This document shows positions 1 to 9,784 of a stretch of 64,000 nucleotides of DNA, one piece after another. Under the pieces are notes generated by a model, which did not search any database, had not been told where the DNA came from, and worked only from the letters and a program-made list of their open reading frames with translations. How positions within the stretch are numbered: position 1 is the first letter of the stretch; each line of letters begins with the position of its first letter. The stretch is from positions 18,853 through 82,852 of the forward strand of contig JAKSLL010000009.1 of NCBI GenBank assembly GCA_024401215.1, in the 5' to 3' direction. The stretch is from Bacteroidaceae bacterium (lineage in GTDB: Bacteria > Bacteroidota > Bacteroidia > Bacteroidales > Bacteroidaceae). The position numbers and the translations under genes were made by a program.

Positions 1-2812
1 GACCACCTGTGTTCACACGGTTAGCAAACCAGAACAACTGACCGCCATTAGTGATTTCATAAACACCATTCTTAGCAGTAATATCCTGATAACGCTCTTC
101 ATCACATCTTGAACAGCTACCAAATCCATTAGTGTACTGCCATATATGTCCTAATGCTGGGATGAATGCCAATTCTGCCTCTTCGATACAATTTGAATTT
201 GTGTAGTAGTTGCCACACTGAGCGCAGAACCAAGCAGCCTCATTTCCGTTCTCCAAACAAGTTGCATCTTTCTTGCTCACATACTTTGGAGCATGACCGA
301 TTGCACTTATTGTAAGCTTATTTATGTCTGCATTCACAGTACAAGCCTCGTCGGTAAACATCTGGCTACAGTCATTACAGTACCAGTGCTTCAGCAAACC
401 TGTCTCTGTACAAGAAGCGGCCTTTGAACGAGCTACCTTATTAGCGTGATGAGTTGCAGCTATGACATATCGAGAGAGGTCGATTTCCACCTTGCAGTCT
501 TCATCAGAGAAACACTTATGACAGTCAGCACACTGCCAATAAGCGTTAGTTCCCTCCTCTGTACAAGTCGCAGCCTTAGCTTCGTGAGCTTGACCAGCAT
601 GCTTCATCTGAGATTTCACAGGAATGATGTTCTCATAAACCACAACGAAAGGAACATCAAATCCACCGTCAGATTTTGCACCACCAGCATACTCAATATT
701 TACCAAGTATGTACGGGAACCAGGAGTGGTACAAGTAGGTTCTACTCGTTTATCAATATCCTCTTTACTACCCTGAGTTTGATACATTAATATAGTACGT
801 TTACAATCATTACAATATATTTGAGCATAACCATTTCCATCATTCGTTGGCCTAAATTTATAATCATAACCAACATGACCATGACCATGTGGCATCACAT
901 AACTTGTAGATCTTCTGTCTTTTCTAAAGTCTGTACCAAACTCCCTGCTACCATGCACTCTATATTTACCTCTTGCCTGAACAGCTATAATACCGTCATC
1001 CTTACAAGTAGCCGCTTTGCTTGTTGTAATAGTAAAGAATCCATAGTCAAGAGAGTCGGTAGTCAACTCCTGGTTGTTGACAACATAAGTTCCACAGTCA
1101 TTACACTTAAGTGTGAAGTGAACTGTTGGCTTCTGTGCAGTACCGCCAAACACATAAGATGCCTCGTAGTAGTTGTCATTACCATGAGAAGAGGCATAAG
1201 TGCCAGAATACTCCTTAGTAACTATTGCGCTGTCAAGCTTGCTCTCTGTGTTGATACCTTTTCCATAGTATCCGTATGCTTTATATACAGAGTTACCAAT
1301 CTTGTTACACTGTGCATCAGCATGACCTGACAAACGGATATAACCATAATAGCTGAGTGTATCTGAAGTGAGTTCTATATCCTTAAAGAGAACTGCCTTA
1401 CAGTCGTTACAAGTAAGAGAGTACTTACATTCAGGCGCGTTACCTGTGCCTCCCCATTCAAACTTAGGAGTATAAGCATTCTTATATCCGTGACCCACCT
1501 TCACAGTTTTTGTAAGATAAAGGTCTTCAGCCTCAGAATAAGTAGCGATAGGCTTATCCCACTCAGCTGGCTGGAATGCCACATAATAGTTAAACTCATT
1601 TCCACAAGATGCATTGGCATCTGTATATGTGTATGAAGTCTTAGTTGCGCTATTTTGAATTGATGTAAGCTTTGTCACACTTGTGCTTCCTGATGCCTGA
1701 CGGAACACAATCCATGAACCATCTGTCTTAGATGTGTTGTCATACTTCTCGCTGCTCCATGTGAGAACCATACCTTTCTCGTTCTGGACAATCGCCAAAT
1801 TCTTCGGACGGATATAACCAGGGAGAGTCACTGGATCATAATCTTTGTTGTAAGCCACAAGCTGCTCATTAACCACATCACCTGACTGGAACTGATACAA
1901 GTTACCATCTGGACCAGAGAAGCGGCGAATACGAGGATATACTACTGCTGGCTCATAGTTGCTCTTCAAAGAAAGATTTGAAACCACAGACAATGCTTCT
2001 GGTTTAGAATCTGTCCAACCATAAATCTTTGACGCAAACTTGATTGAGTTTTCCCAATATTCTGCATTATTTGCTGTTGATGGCTTTTCGCTATAATCAA
2101 CAAGACTATAAAGCCAGTAAACCATACGAGAGCTACCTGTGAGGTTTACTGTGTTCATCTCAATACCAGAAACTATATGAGAAGCAGAACGGTTTCCATT
2201 ACGGCGATAAGTACCTGATGTAGATGGGAAGCGGCAGATTGGTGAAGACATGATAAGGCTGCATCCCTGCTTTGCTACCTTGCCTTCGTAATTGTGCCAC
2301 ATACCCTCAATCTTGATGTCGTGAGTCTTGCCATCAAATAGTTCCTCCAAGGCAACATCTACAGTAATACGCGCAGCCTTGTTTGCCTCATCCCATGACG
2401 GCTTGTTGAAAGACACGCTTCCAGAATTGAAACCAGTGCTTGTGAATCTCTTAAACGCAAGCTGCTTGTTACCATAAGATGTACAGATTTCCTGAACCTT
2501 GCTAACATCACCATAGCTGTTCTGGAAATTCTCGCTAAGCAATATGTCAGACAGGTCGCATACAGCCATACCATCGACATAAAGCATTACTGAACCTTGG
2601 TCACTAAAATAACATCCCCTTCCAGCTGAATTGAACCATACAAACTGGAAAGTGACATGAGATTTGTTACCAATAAAAGTAGGCTGAGAGTTACTTACAG
2701 AAGTAACCACAGGGTAGCGATAGTCCACGTCTGCAGCTATCGCTTTTGTTGTCCCAAACACACAGAGAAGTGCAGTCAAGACCAACACAAGATAATTCTT
2801 TTTTACTTTCAT
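1..2812 (-). CDS. Secreted CxxC-repeat surface protein, C-terminus beyond window
   Basis: A continuous minus-strand frame starts at the ATG at 2812 and runs off the left edge after 937 codons without a stop. The first 26 or so residues form a signal peptide (KVKK, hydrophobic core, AIA-AD cleavage). The middle holds a fibronectin-III-like stretch, and the second half repeats a unit containing GH, an ATC...G segment and CNDC/CADC/CAQC pairs with a second Cys about ten residues later (FSDEDC, FTDEAC). The last visible part, ending NGGQLFWFANRVN, resembles repeat regions of large Bacteroidales surface proteins. Paired cysteines suggest small zinc- or disulfide-stabilised modules. Export by the T9SS is plausible, but the C-terminal sorting domain would lie outside the window. 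No enzymatic motif is seen. Confidence 0.82.
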   Translation of the reverse strand, partial: MKVKKNYLVLVLTALLCVFGTTKAIAADVDYRYPVVTSVSNSQPTFIGNKSHVTFQFVWFNSAGRGCYFSDQGSVMLYVDGMAVCDLSDILLSENFQNSYGDVSKVQEICTSYGNKQLAFKRFTSTGFNSGSVSFNKPSWDEANKAARITVDVALEELFDGKTHDIKIEGMWHNYEGKVAKQGCSLIMSSPICRFPSTSGTYRRNGNRSASHIVSGIEMNTVNLTGSSRMVYWLYSLVDYSEKPSTANNAEYWENSIKFASKIYGWTDSKPEALSVVSNLSLKSNYEPAVVYPRIRRFSGPDGNLYQFQSGDVVNEQLVAYNKDYDPVTLPGYIRPKNLAIVQNEKGMVLTWSSEKYDNTSKTDGSWIVFRQASGSTSVTKLTSIQNSATKTSYTYTDANASCGNEFNYYVAFQPAEWDKPIATYSEAEDLYLTKTVKVGHGYKNAYTPKFEWGGTGNAPECKYSLTCNDCKAVLFKDIELTSDTLSYYGYIRLSGHADAQCNKIGNSVYKAYGYYGKGINTESKLDSAIVTKEYSGTYASSHGNDNYYEASYVFGGTAQKPTVHFTLKCNDCGTYVVNNQELTTDSLDYGFFTITTSKAATCKDDGIIAVQARGKYRVHGSREFGTDFRKDRRSTSYVMPHGHGHVGYDYKFRPTNDGNGYAQIYCNDCKRTILMYQTQGSKEDIDKRVEPTCTTPGSRTYLVNIEYAGGAKSDGGFDVPFVVVYENIIPVKSQMKHAGQAHEAKAATCTEEGTNAYWQCADCHKCFSDEDCKVEIDLSRYVIAATHHANKVARSKAASCTETGLLKHWYCNDCSQMFTDEACTVNADINKLTISAIGHAPKYVSKKDATCLENGNEAAWFCAQCGNYYTNSNCIEEAELAFIPALGHIWQYTNGFGSCSRCDEERYQDITAKNGVYEITNGGQLFWFANRVNTGG

Positions 2813-3236
2813 TTCAAAATAGTTTCTTATTCTTGTTAACCTGATTATTTTCCATCGCATAAGAGACTACATTAAAATAAGTTTCCTTCTAACAACAACA
2901 TGCCCCTACTTCACAGTAGGCGCTAACACTCAACTCAAACAAATTCTTAATATAATCTCTTTTATATAAATCATCAAAAAGCGCTCATCATAACAAAAAA
3001 TCGCCACAAAGTTAGTACATTTCTTTAAAATAAAAACATGAAAAACAGCACATTTATCATTTCCTACACATTTTAATGCCCATTTTAAACAAAAATGCAT
3101 TAAAAGTGAACTTTTGAAACACAAAATGCACTTGGATAAGATTCAAGAATCAAGAGCTTAAAAATAAAAATTAAGATTCAGCAATAGGCCTAAACTCATT
3201 GCTAAATCTTAACTCTCAATTTCTATTTCTTAATTC
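2813..3236. other. Intergenic region with palindromic repeat
   Basis: AT-rich spacer between the surface protein and the export operon's last gene. A minus-strand TAACTTTG (3007-3014) matches the Bacteroidetes -7 box and could serve the surface-protein gene, but no convincing TTTG lies 19-21 bases upstream. Apart from the hairpin at 3171-3212, nothing else is recognised. Confidence 0.5.
3171..3212. repeat. Interspersed TTAAGATTTAGCAAT palindrome
   Basis: Arms 3171-3185 and 3198-3212 are complementary over 15 bases with one mismatch, around a 12-base loop. It lies just after the stop of the TolC-like gene. The same words recur at 22776-23010 after the porN stop, so this is a dispersed element, possibly acting as a 3'-end hairpin. 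Confidence 0.6.
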
Positions 3237-4556
3237 TCAAAACAGTTTCTCTCCACGATAGAAGTCAAGGATTTTTTGTCTGAACACAAATGTATAGCGC
3301 GCCTGAATGGCATTCGCTTCAGCTTTCATACACGAAGTCTTTGACTCCTGATACTCAGTTGCTGTCGCCTTGCCATTCTCATACTTCTTCTCCATAAGCT
3401 GGAATGACACCTTGCTTGATGTGAAGGCGGCATCCGAACTGACACATTGCTTCTGAGCAGCAAGGGCATTGTAGTAAGCCTGCTGAATCTCCTTATACAA
3501 AGTCTTCTTCGCATCTTCAAGCTGCAGCTGCTGTGTGTGGAGCTGCACCTTGGCTGTACGCACTGAGTTACGGGCTGAAAAGCGGTCAAAAATCGGGATT
3601 GAAAGCGACAAACCCAAATACTGGTTGAAGTTGTCGCGCATCTGCTTGCTGAATGTCTCCGCAGAAAATCCACTTGTCTTATAATATGACGAGCCCATAC
3701 CCGCAGAGAAGTACACAGAAGGAAGATGTCCTGCCTTAGCCACATTGACAGCCTTCTCTGCGCTCTCCACTCTGAGTTTCTCGGCTTCTATCTGCGGCTT
3801 CATCCCCATAGCCTCAGCATACACATTGTCGGGGGAAGCAAGAAGCACTGCCGACGCATCGCCTGCCTCTGGCCGCACTATATCAAAACCATCAGGCGAT
3901 GGCAGTTCAAGCAGCTGAGAAAGGTCAAGGAGAGCAAGCATTGCGCTGTTCTGCTGCTGTGTCAGAGCCAATTCGTCAGCAGCCACTGTTGCACGAATCT
4001 CTGCCAGTTCGCTTTCGGCTGCTTTACCGTTTTTCAGCATCAGCTCCACACGATGCTGCTGAGCTTCAGCGAGTGCTTTCTGACGCTTGCACACTTCGAC
4101 AAGATCGCTTTGATAAACAGCTTCAAGATATGCCGACACCACTTGAATGCAGACACTCTCCCTAGCCCTGCTGAGGTCAGCAACCGCAGCCTGCAGATTG
4201 AGCTTGTTCATCTTTATCTGATTAGTCAGCTGGCCGCCTGTATAGACAGGCACATTTGTTGACACATCAAAGCTTGTGCTCTGAGTGTTTCTGTTTGCGT
4301 ATGTATTCTGAGCTGTCAATCCACGTCCAAAACTCACGCTTTCGCTTGCCGATGCCGAAAGACTTGGCAGACGGTTGTTCTGTGCACTATTGAGGCTTAT
4401 CTTTTGCAGTTCAACATTATTTTCCTGCTGTTTAAGAGATATATTATGATCGAGGGCGTATGTTATGCACTTCTGCAAATCCCACTGCTGAGCAAAGGCA
4501 GAGGAAAAGCCCGTTGACATAAGTATGAAGAATGAAAAAAAGAATTGATGTTTCAT
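3237..4556 (-). CDS. TolC-like outer membrane efflux protein
   Basis: 439 residues, the usual size of outer-membrane efflux factors. A signal peptide ends around AFAQQ (residues 20-25). It is followed by the family opening W.L..CI.YAL.HNI.L and by two long coiled-coil hairpin halves with repeated Ala/Gln-rich heptads, ending in NA..A..TYVF.......FYRG. Such proteins form trimeric outer-membrane channels that dock to periplasmic adaptors. It is the last gene of a five-gene minus-strand operon, 15 bases after the membrane-fusion gene, so it probably completes a tripartite exporter with the MacB-like permeases. The substrate cannot be inferred. Confidence 0.92.
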   Translation of the reverse strand: MKHQFFFSFFILMSTGFSSAFAQQWDLQKCITYALDHNISLKQQENNVELQKISLNSAQNNRLPSLSASASESVSFGRGLTAQNTYANRNTQSTSFDVSTNVPVYTGGQLTNQIKMNKLNLQAAVADLSRARESVCIQVVSAYLEAVYQSDLVEVCKRQKALAEAQQHRVELMLKNGKAAESELAEIRATVAADELALTQQQNSAMLALLDLSQLLELPSPDGFDIVRPEAGDASAVLLASPDNVYAEAMGMKPQIEAEKLRVESAEKAVNVAKAGHLPSVYFSAGMGSSYYKTSGFSAETFSKQMRDNFNQYLGLSLSIPIFDRFSARNSVRTAKVQLHTQQLQLEDAKKTLYKEIQQAYYNALAAQKQCVSSDAAFTSSKVSFQLMEKKYENGKATATEYQESKTSCMKAEANAIQARYTFVFRQKILDFYRGEKLF

Positions 4557-4571
4557 CTCTAATTGTATTTA

Positions 4572-5684
4572 TTATTTCTTCACTTCGTCATCAATCTTCA
4601 AGATGCCACGCACCTTCTGACCGACTTTCAATCCACTATTTATCTCTATATTGATGCCATCGCTGAGCCCTGTCTTCACCTGAGTCTTCTTGAATGACTG
4701 CTTTGGCACAGTATCTGTAAGCACATAAACGAATGTGCTGTCGCCGTTGAACTCGATGGCAGACTCAGGCACGCAGACAGCCTTTTCTGCTTTCTCCAGC
4801 ACAATCTGCGCATTCGCTCCATAGCCAGAGCGCAGCTTCTTCCCTTCAGGCACCACAATCGCTGCCTTGATTTCAAATTGGTTTGCGCCGTTTGTCTCCA
4901 CACCTTTAGGCGAGATGTATTCGAGCGATGCGTCAAGTTTCAAGTCTTGCACCGCACCAACAGTGATAACAACAGGCATACCCTCCACAATGCGACCCAC
5001 CTCCGTCTCATCAATATTGCCACGGAAGATGAGCTTGCTCATATCTGCCACAGTAGCTATTGTCGTACCGTCATTGAAGGAGTTGCTCAAGATTACTGAG
5101 TTACCAATTTTCACAGGGATGTCGAGGATGAGTCCGTCGATTGTTGAACGGATGAGAGTGGTGCTCATCTGAGCATTACTGAGCGAGATGCCTTCACGCA
5201 CAATGTTAAGGGCATCTTTAGCGTTTACCATCTCTGCCTCTGCATTTTTCAAAGCCATCTCAGCCTTTTCGTAATCTTCCGCACTCACAACTTTCTCGTT
5301 ATAGAGGTTTTTCATACGGGCAAAGTCCGTCTTAGCCTGCTTGAGGGTTATCTCTGCAAGCTTCACTCTGTTTTCCGAACTGCTGAGATTCGACATGTCA
5401 GGTATGACTTTCACCTTTGCTATCACCTCGTCTTTCTTCACCATCTGTCCAGCCTCCTTGTAGAGTTCTGTGATGATACCTGAAATCTGAGGTTTGATGT
5501 TCACCTCATCACGCGGTTCTATCTTGCCCGTCACAATAGTTGTCTTCTCAAGGTTCTTCACCTCCACTAAGTTTATCTCATACACATCCTCCTTTGGCTG
5601 TGACTTCTGATAGAGGAACACAAATGTTCCGATAAAGACGAGGGCAATAAGCACAATGCCCACCCATTTCATGATTTTCTTCAT
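4572..5684 (-). CDS. Periplasmic adaptor (membrane-fusion) subunit
   Basis: 370 residues with one N-terminal membrane anchor (about residues 8-26). A lipoyl-like half domain follows (GKIEPRDEVNIKPQISGIIT...G..VKKDEVIAKV), then a short coiled-coil hairpin of about 70 residues (EITLKQAKTDFARMKNLYNEKVV...), a second lipoyl half (LIRSTIDGLILDIPVKIGNSV) and beta-barrel and membrane-proximal domains. This is the HlyD/MacA-type adaptor architecture. It lies between the permease and TolC-like genes of the operon and would bridge them across the periplasm. The short hairpin resembles MacA-type more than classical RND adaptors. Confidence 0.93.
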   Translation of the reverse strand: MKKIMKWVGIVLIALVFIGTFVFLYQKSQPKEDVYEINLVEVKNLEKTTIVTGKIEPRDEVNIKPQISGIITELYKEAGQMVKKDEVIAKVKVIPDMSNLSSSENRVKLAEITLKQAKTDFARMKNLYNEKVVSAEDYEKAEMALKNAEAEMVNAKDALNIVREGISLSNAQMSTTLIRSTIDGLILDIPVKIGNSVILSNSFNDGTTIATVADMSKLIFRGNIDETEVGRIVEGMPVVITVGAVQDLKLDASLEYISPKGVETNGANQFEIKAAIVVPEGKKLRSGYGANAQIVLEKAEKAVCVPESAIEFNGDSTFVYVLTDTVPKQSFKKTQVKTGLSDGINIEINSGLKVGQKVRGILKIDDEVKK

Positions 5685-5751
5685 ATTGTAATTTTCTTTT
5701 TTCCTTTATATTAAAAATGTGTAACCTGCATTATTCATAGATTCAAGCTTA

Positions 5752-7074
5752 TCACTCTTCTCTCATTGCATCCACAGGCTTAATGCTCATTGCCCTTATT
5801 GCTGGGGCGAGACCGGCAAGCACGCCAAGCAGCGACAGCATAAGCACAGCACCTACAGCAACAAAAAATGATATCTGGAACTGTGCGCCTGGGCTATCCT
5901 CCTGCATGGCAGTCTCAAGCACCTGCAGCACAACGACGGCAAACACAATGCCGCTCATTCCTGCAACTAACGTCAGCACTATCGTCTCACTCATTATCAT
6001 CCTCAGAATATCGTTTGTTGTTGCACCTATAGCACGTCGGATGCCAATCTCCGTCGTACGTTCTTTCACGGTGACAATCATTATATTGCTCACACCTATG
6101 GAACTTGCAAGAAGAGTGCCCAAGCCTATCATCCACACAAGGATGCTCACGCCCGTGAAGAGGTTGTCAACCATACTGAATACCGCCTCAGTATTCACTT
6201 TCATCACCGCCTGAGTGTCGTCAGGGTGTATGAAATGAGTGCGTTTTAGCAGAGCCTCCACCTTATACTGCACATCCGACATCTTAAACTGAGGCTTTGC
6301 CGTAAGGCTCAGGAAATCCACCTTGTTTCCTCTGTTGTAAGTCTGCTGCATTGTTGCGTAAGGAAGACGCACGGTCGTTGAAGCTCTGCCGCCGATGCTT
6401 ACACCGCCTTCGCTTCGACCGCTCACACCAACAATGCAATAATAGACGCTGTCCACACGGATATATCTGCCACACGGATTTTCTTCCTTACTCAATTTGG
6501 GGAACAGCTCCTCCACAATACGACTTCCAACCACACACACCTTTCGCCTCTGCGCATTGTCCACATCATTAAGAGCGCGTCCGAATTTTATTTTTGGGTC
6601 TTCCACTTCCGCGAAGTCCGTCCTCTCGCCTCTCACAGACACACTCATCGAGTGATTGTCGGCAGAGGCAATGCTTCCCCAATTACTTATTGCAGGGGTA
6701 CACACATCAATCTCCGGCACACACGACTTCACCCTCTGCACATCCATCAGGTCGATGTTCCACCTTCTGCCAGTCTTGAAACCCTTATACGCCATACTTG
6801 TCTGACTCGAAATCATAAAACCCGAATTGCTGGCAAATCCTGCAAAATTCTTGGCGAGCATGCTCTCCAATCCTTTTCCTCCTCCCATCAGGGCGACAAG
6901 CATGAAGATGCCCCAGAAGATGCCGAAAGCCGTGAGGAATGTGCGTGACTTATTGCGTGAGAGAGAGTCCATGACCTCCTCCCACTGGTCGCTGTCAAAC
7001 ACCAGCAGCACCCATCTTGGCATACGTAATTTCCCTTTCGCTTCTGATGACATGTTTTTTATTTCCTTTTCCAA
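5752..7074 (-). CDS. MacB-like ABC transporter permease (second of pair)
   Basis: 440 residues. One transmembrane helix lies near residues 45-66, followed by a large periplasmic MacB-core domain. The FtsX-type C-terminal domain has three helices and the signature E.T.EIGIRRAIGAT..DI........VLT...G. The C-terminus (APAIRAMSIKPVDAMREE) matches the family. Unlike E. coli MacB it has no fused ATPase; the nucleotide-binding subunit is the separate gene at 8519-9214. It resembles its neighbour at 7211-8470 in layout, so the two may form a heterodimer. A second Met at codon 8 is an alternative start. Confidence 0.93.
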   Translation of the reverse strand: MEKEIKNMSSEAKGKLRMPRWVLLVFDSDQWEEVMDSLSRNKSRTFLTAFGIFWGIFMLVALMGGGKGLESMLAKNFAGFASNSGFMISSQTSMAYKGFKTGRRWNIDLMDVQRVKSCVPEIDVCTPAISNWGSIASADNHSMSVSVRGERTDFAEVEDPKIKFGRALNDVDNAQRRKVCVVGSRIVEELFPKLSKEENPCGRYIRVDSVYYCIVGVSGRSEGGVSIGGRASTTVRLPYATMQQTYNRGNKVDFLSLTAKPQFKMSDVQYKVEALLKRTHFIHPDDTQAVMKVNTEAVFSMVDNLFTGVSILVWMIGLGTLLASSIGVSNIMIVTVKERTTEIGIRRAIGATTNDILRMIMSETIVLTLVAGMSGIVFAVVVLQVLETAMQEDSPGAQFQISFFVAVGAVLMLSLLGVLAGLAPAIRAMSIKPVDAMREE

Positions 7075-7085
7075 TGTTTATTTAT

Positions 7086-7187
7086 TCAACTTTCTCTAGT
7101 TTGCAAGTTGCTCTGTTGGGTGAGTTAAGTAATGGTAAAAAACTTCCTAAAGATATTATTTCACCATTACTAAAGTGGAGCGAAACT
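7086..7187. repeat. Composite of two dispersed palindromic elements
   Basis: The 136-base gap between the two permease genes holds an AGTAATGGT...ACCATTACT palindrome (7128-7171). Directly after it comes the 15-mer AAGTGGAGCGAAACT (7173-7187), also found at 45476-45490 and 63947-63961. The preceding words TTCAACTTTCTC.AGTTTGCAA are shared with 45322-45345. Confidence 0.65.
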
Positions 7188-7210
7188 TGTATTTATTTTT
7201 TTGAGATTAT

Positions 7211-8470
7211 TCAGTTTGCTCTCAAAGCATCTATAGGCTTTATCTTCACCGCCTTTCTCGCCGGAAAGAAACCTGCCAACGCCCCAGCCAAGATTATGAC
7301 TATGGTGGCATTTATGCACACAGACAAATCCACAGTCGGGTCAATAAAATACTTAGCCTGGAACACGCCAACATCCATCGTCTGGTTTCCCACAGCCTTG
7401 TCCATCCACTCACAGAAGAAAATGCCAAGCAGCATGCCGACATATCCAAACACCGTAGTGATGGCTATACTCTCAAGCACCACCATTCGTATTATGCTCC
7501 ACGGACGAGCGCCTATGGCTCGGCGTATTCCAAACTCACGCGTGCGCTCCTTTACCGATATGAGCATGATGTTGCTTACACCCACGATGCCGCTAACCAA
7601 TGTCAGGAGCCCCAGCACCCAGAACGACGTGTGCAGTATGTTCATCGCATTCTGAGTCTTGATATTGTCACTTGCCTGATTCCATATCCATAGGGCATCC
7701 TCGTCTTCGGGAGAGAAAGAGTGAATCTGACTGCTCGCCCTCACATAGTCTTTCTCAAAAGCATCCATATCCTCCTCAGCCTTGATATTTTTTATTTTCA
7801 TCGTAAGTTCATCAATGAACTTGCCTCTATTATATATGGTACTTATCGTAGTGTAGGGGGCGTAGAAGATTGTGCTGTTCGACATCTCATCGCTTTTATA
7901 CACACCTACCACGGTGTACGATATGCCGCTAATATTCACAACCTGACCAACAGGATTCTCTTTCTTCTTGAAAAGCGACTCCGCACTTTTGCTGCCAATA
8001 GCAACTACCTTACGCCTCTGCTGTATGTCAATGTCATTCACAAACCTTCCCTCAAGCATCTTCAACGCTTCGGTGTCAAAATACACAGGATAGACACCAT
8101 ATACCGTCATTCCACTTATATAATTGCCAGCAAACGAAGAAGTGAGTCCGCCCTTCGTAAGCAAAGGGGCTACAGAAGCAACTGTTGACGTGAAGTTTCT
8201 GTTCACCATATCGACATCACGCTCATCAAGATTTATCTGCCTACCCTCTTTTATGCCCTCGTAAGGCATTGTCGTCCTTCCGCCATACACATGCACAGCA
8301 TCAAAAGCCATCCCTCCCATATTGTACTCAAACGAGTGGATAAGGCCATTGCCTGCACCTTGCAGCACAATCATAAGGAACAGACCGCTTGCAACAGCAA
8401 AACCTGTTGCTATCGTTCTGAGTTTATTGCGCATTATAGCAGAATATATTTCCTGGAAAGAATCAAACAC
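7211..8470 (-). CDS. MacB-like ABC transporter permease (first of pair)
   Basis: 419 residues with the same plan as the next gene: one N-terminal helix (about residues 15-37), a periplasmic MacB-core domain, and a C-terminal FtsX domain with KERTREFGIRRAIGARPW and three helices. It ends PARKAVKIKPIDALRAN. The gene lies 48 bases after the ATPase gene. Separate ATPase, paired permeases, adaptor and outer-membrane factor are common in Bacteroidetes. These systems use mechanotransmission to move substrates from the periplasm rather than across the inner membrane (family knowledge). The substrate is unknown. Confidence 0.93.
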   Translation of the reverse strand: MFDSFQEIYSAIMRNKLRTIATGFAVASGLFLMIVLQGAGNGLIHSFEYNMGGMAFDAVHVYGGRTTMPYEGIKEGRQINLDERDVDMVNRNFTSTVASVAPLLTKGGLTSSFAGNYISGMTVYGVYPVYFDTEALKMLEGRFVNDIDIQQRRKVVAIGSKSAESLFKKKENPVGQVVNISGISYTVVGVYKSDEMSNSTIFYAPYTTISTIYNRGKFIDELTMKIKNIKAEEDMDAFEKDYVRASSQIHSFSPEDEDALWIWNQASDNIKTQNAMNILHTSFWVLGLLTLVSGIVGVSNIMLISVKERTREFGIRRAIGARPWSIIRMVVLESIAITTVFGYVGMLLGIFFCEWMDKAVGNQTMDVGVFQAKYFIDPTVDLSVCINATIVIILAGALAGFFPARKAVKIKPIDALRAN

Positions 8471-8518
8471 TTGTATAAAATGATATAATCAATAATTCAA
8501 CTTTAGCAGTTTACAGCT

Positions 8519-9214
8519 TCATTTACTTTTCCCATTCTCCTGGTACTCGGTTTTGTCTGTCACAACCTGACCGTCAATAATATTTATAATCCTGTCAGCC
8601 TTTCTGCCCACATCAAGTTCGTGTGTGACAACGATAATTGTCATGCCCTGCTTGTGAAGTTCAGAAAGCATGTCAAGCACCTCCACCGTAGTCTTACTGT
8701 CGAGGGCGCCTGTCGGTTCATCCGCAAGTATTATCTTTGGGTGTGTAATCAATGCTCGTGCTATAGCCACACGCTGCTTCTGTCCGCCCGAGAGTTCGTT
8801 CGGGTAATGGTCAGCCCAATCTTTCAGACCTACTTTATCGAGATACTCCAATGCCAAGGCATTCCTTTTCTTTCTGCTCACACCTTGATAGAAAAGCGGT
8901 AGAGCAACATTCTCCATGGCGTTCTTGAAAGGTATAAGATTGAATGACTGGAAAATAAAACCTATCATTCTGTTGCGGTAGTCAGCAGCCTTCGACTCGT
9001 TGAGATTCTTTATCAGCGTTCCGCCAAGGGTGTACTCGCCCTCGTCATAGTCGTCGAGGATACCGAGCACATTCAGCAACGTACTCTTTCCCGAACCCGA
9101 GGCACCCATGATAGCAACAAACTCGCCCTCCTCGATATGCAGATTTATACCTTTCAGCACATGCAGAGGCTGTGCAGCATTATAAGTCTTATGAATGTTT
9201 GTTAATTGTAACAT
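8519..9214 (-). CDS. ABC transporter ATPase, MacB/LolD type
   Basis: 231 residues with all nucleotide-binding motifs: Walker [10 protein letters not shown] (about residues 36-44), a Q-loop in IFQSFNL, signature LSGGQKQR, Walker B ILADEP and H-loop VVTHE. The HKTY....[21 protein letters not shown] start is typical of the LolD/MacB/FtsE group. It is the first gene of the operon ATPase, permease, permease, adaptor, outer-membrane factor (9214 down to 3237). No perfect TAnnTTTG box is visible within 100 bases upstream. TAACTTCG on the minus strand (9236-9243) is one mismatch away. Confidence 0.95.
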   Translation of the reverse strand: MLQLTNIHKTYNAAQPLHVLKGINLHIEEGEFVAIMGASGSGKSTLLNVLGILDDYDEGEYTLGGTLIKNLNESKAADYRNRMIGFIFQSFNLIPFKNAMENVALPLFYQGVSRKKRNALALEYLDKVGLKDWADHYPNELSGGQKQRVAIARALITHPKIILADEPTGALDSKTTVEVLDMLSELHKQGMTIIVVTHELDVGRKADRIINIIDGQVVTDKTEYQENGKSK

Positions 9215-9534
9215 TTGGTTTAGTTTTACGGAGTGCGAAGTTACAACTTTTCATCCACCTTATTGACTAATTAACATATTTTAAATACATATTATATATA
9301 TATTGTCAAAAATTTTAACAGCCTGACGGCCGAACCTTTGAGCATCAACAGCGAAAACACCCCTTACATACAACTCGAAAAGTATAGTAAAGAATGACCA
9401 AGCTCATATTTAGAGAACATTCAAACGAAAAACCTAATTAACGCATCGCATTAAGACACATCTGTTTACACTCATAAACACAAATTTCCTCCCACGAAAG
9501 TTGCAATCAGGCGAAAGAGACACAAGCAAAAATG

Positions 9535-9643
9535 TAACACGTTTTTCACGCAAGCGTGTAACAAGTGTAACATGCCGTATGTAACACCTGTTACACAGGG
9601 GATGAAACAAGTGTAACATCGGGCATGTTACATTTTAGCATTC
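9535..9643. repeat. TGTAACA palindromic repeat cluster
   Basis: About seven copies of GTAACA or its complement TGTTAC occur in alternating orientation within 110 bases, with words such as TGTAACACCTGTTACA and CATGCCGTATGTAACA. A second cluster with the same words lies at 63772-63857. Its role is unknown. Confidence 0.65.
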
Positions 9644-9750
9644 GGGCAAACTATTGGTGAAAATACGAGCAAGAGGGTTACATCTATGTGTGACGTACCC
9701 CACTTACCCCCCAATATATAACCGTGAGTGCACAAAAAACGTCTAAAAAC

Positions 9751-9784
9751 AAAAAGTGTCCAAAACTAACTTTAGACACTTTTT
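9751..9784. terminator. Possible bidirectional hairpin terminator
   Basis: A perfect 10-base stem AAAAAGTGTC / GACACTTTTT with a 14-base loop, with an A-run on one side and a T-run on the other. It is stranded in non-coding DNA, so what it terminates is unclear. Confidence 0.4.

Noticed and set aside
446-1330. Plus-strand open frames of 114 and 169 codons
   Set aside because: They lie opposite the well-supported minus-strand CxxC-repeat protein and encode no coherent motif.
9535-9643. Origin of replication with DnaA-box-like sites
   Set aside because: The sites are TGTAACA palindromes, not TTATNCACA, and no dnaA, dnaN or gyrB gene is nearby.
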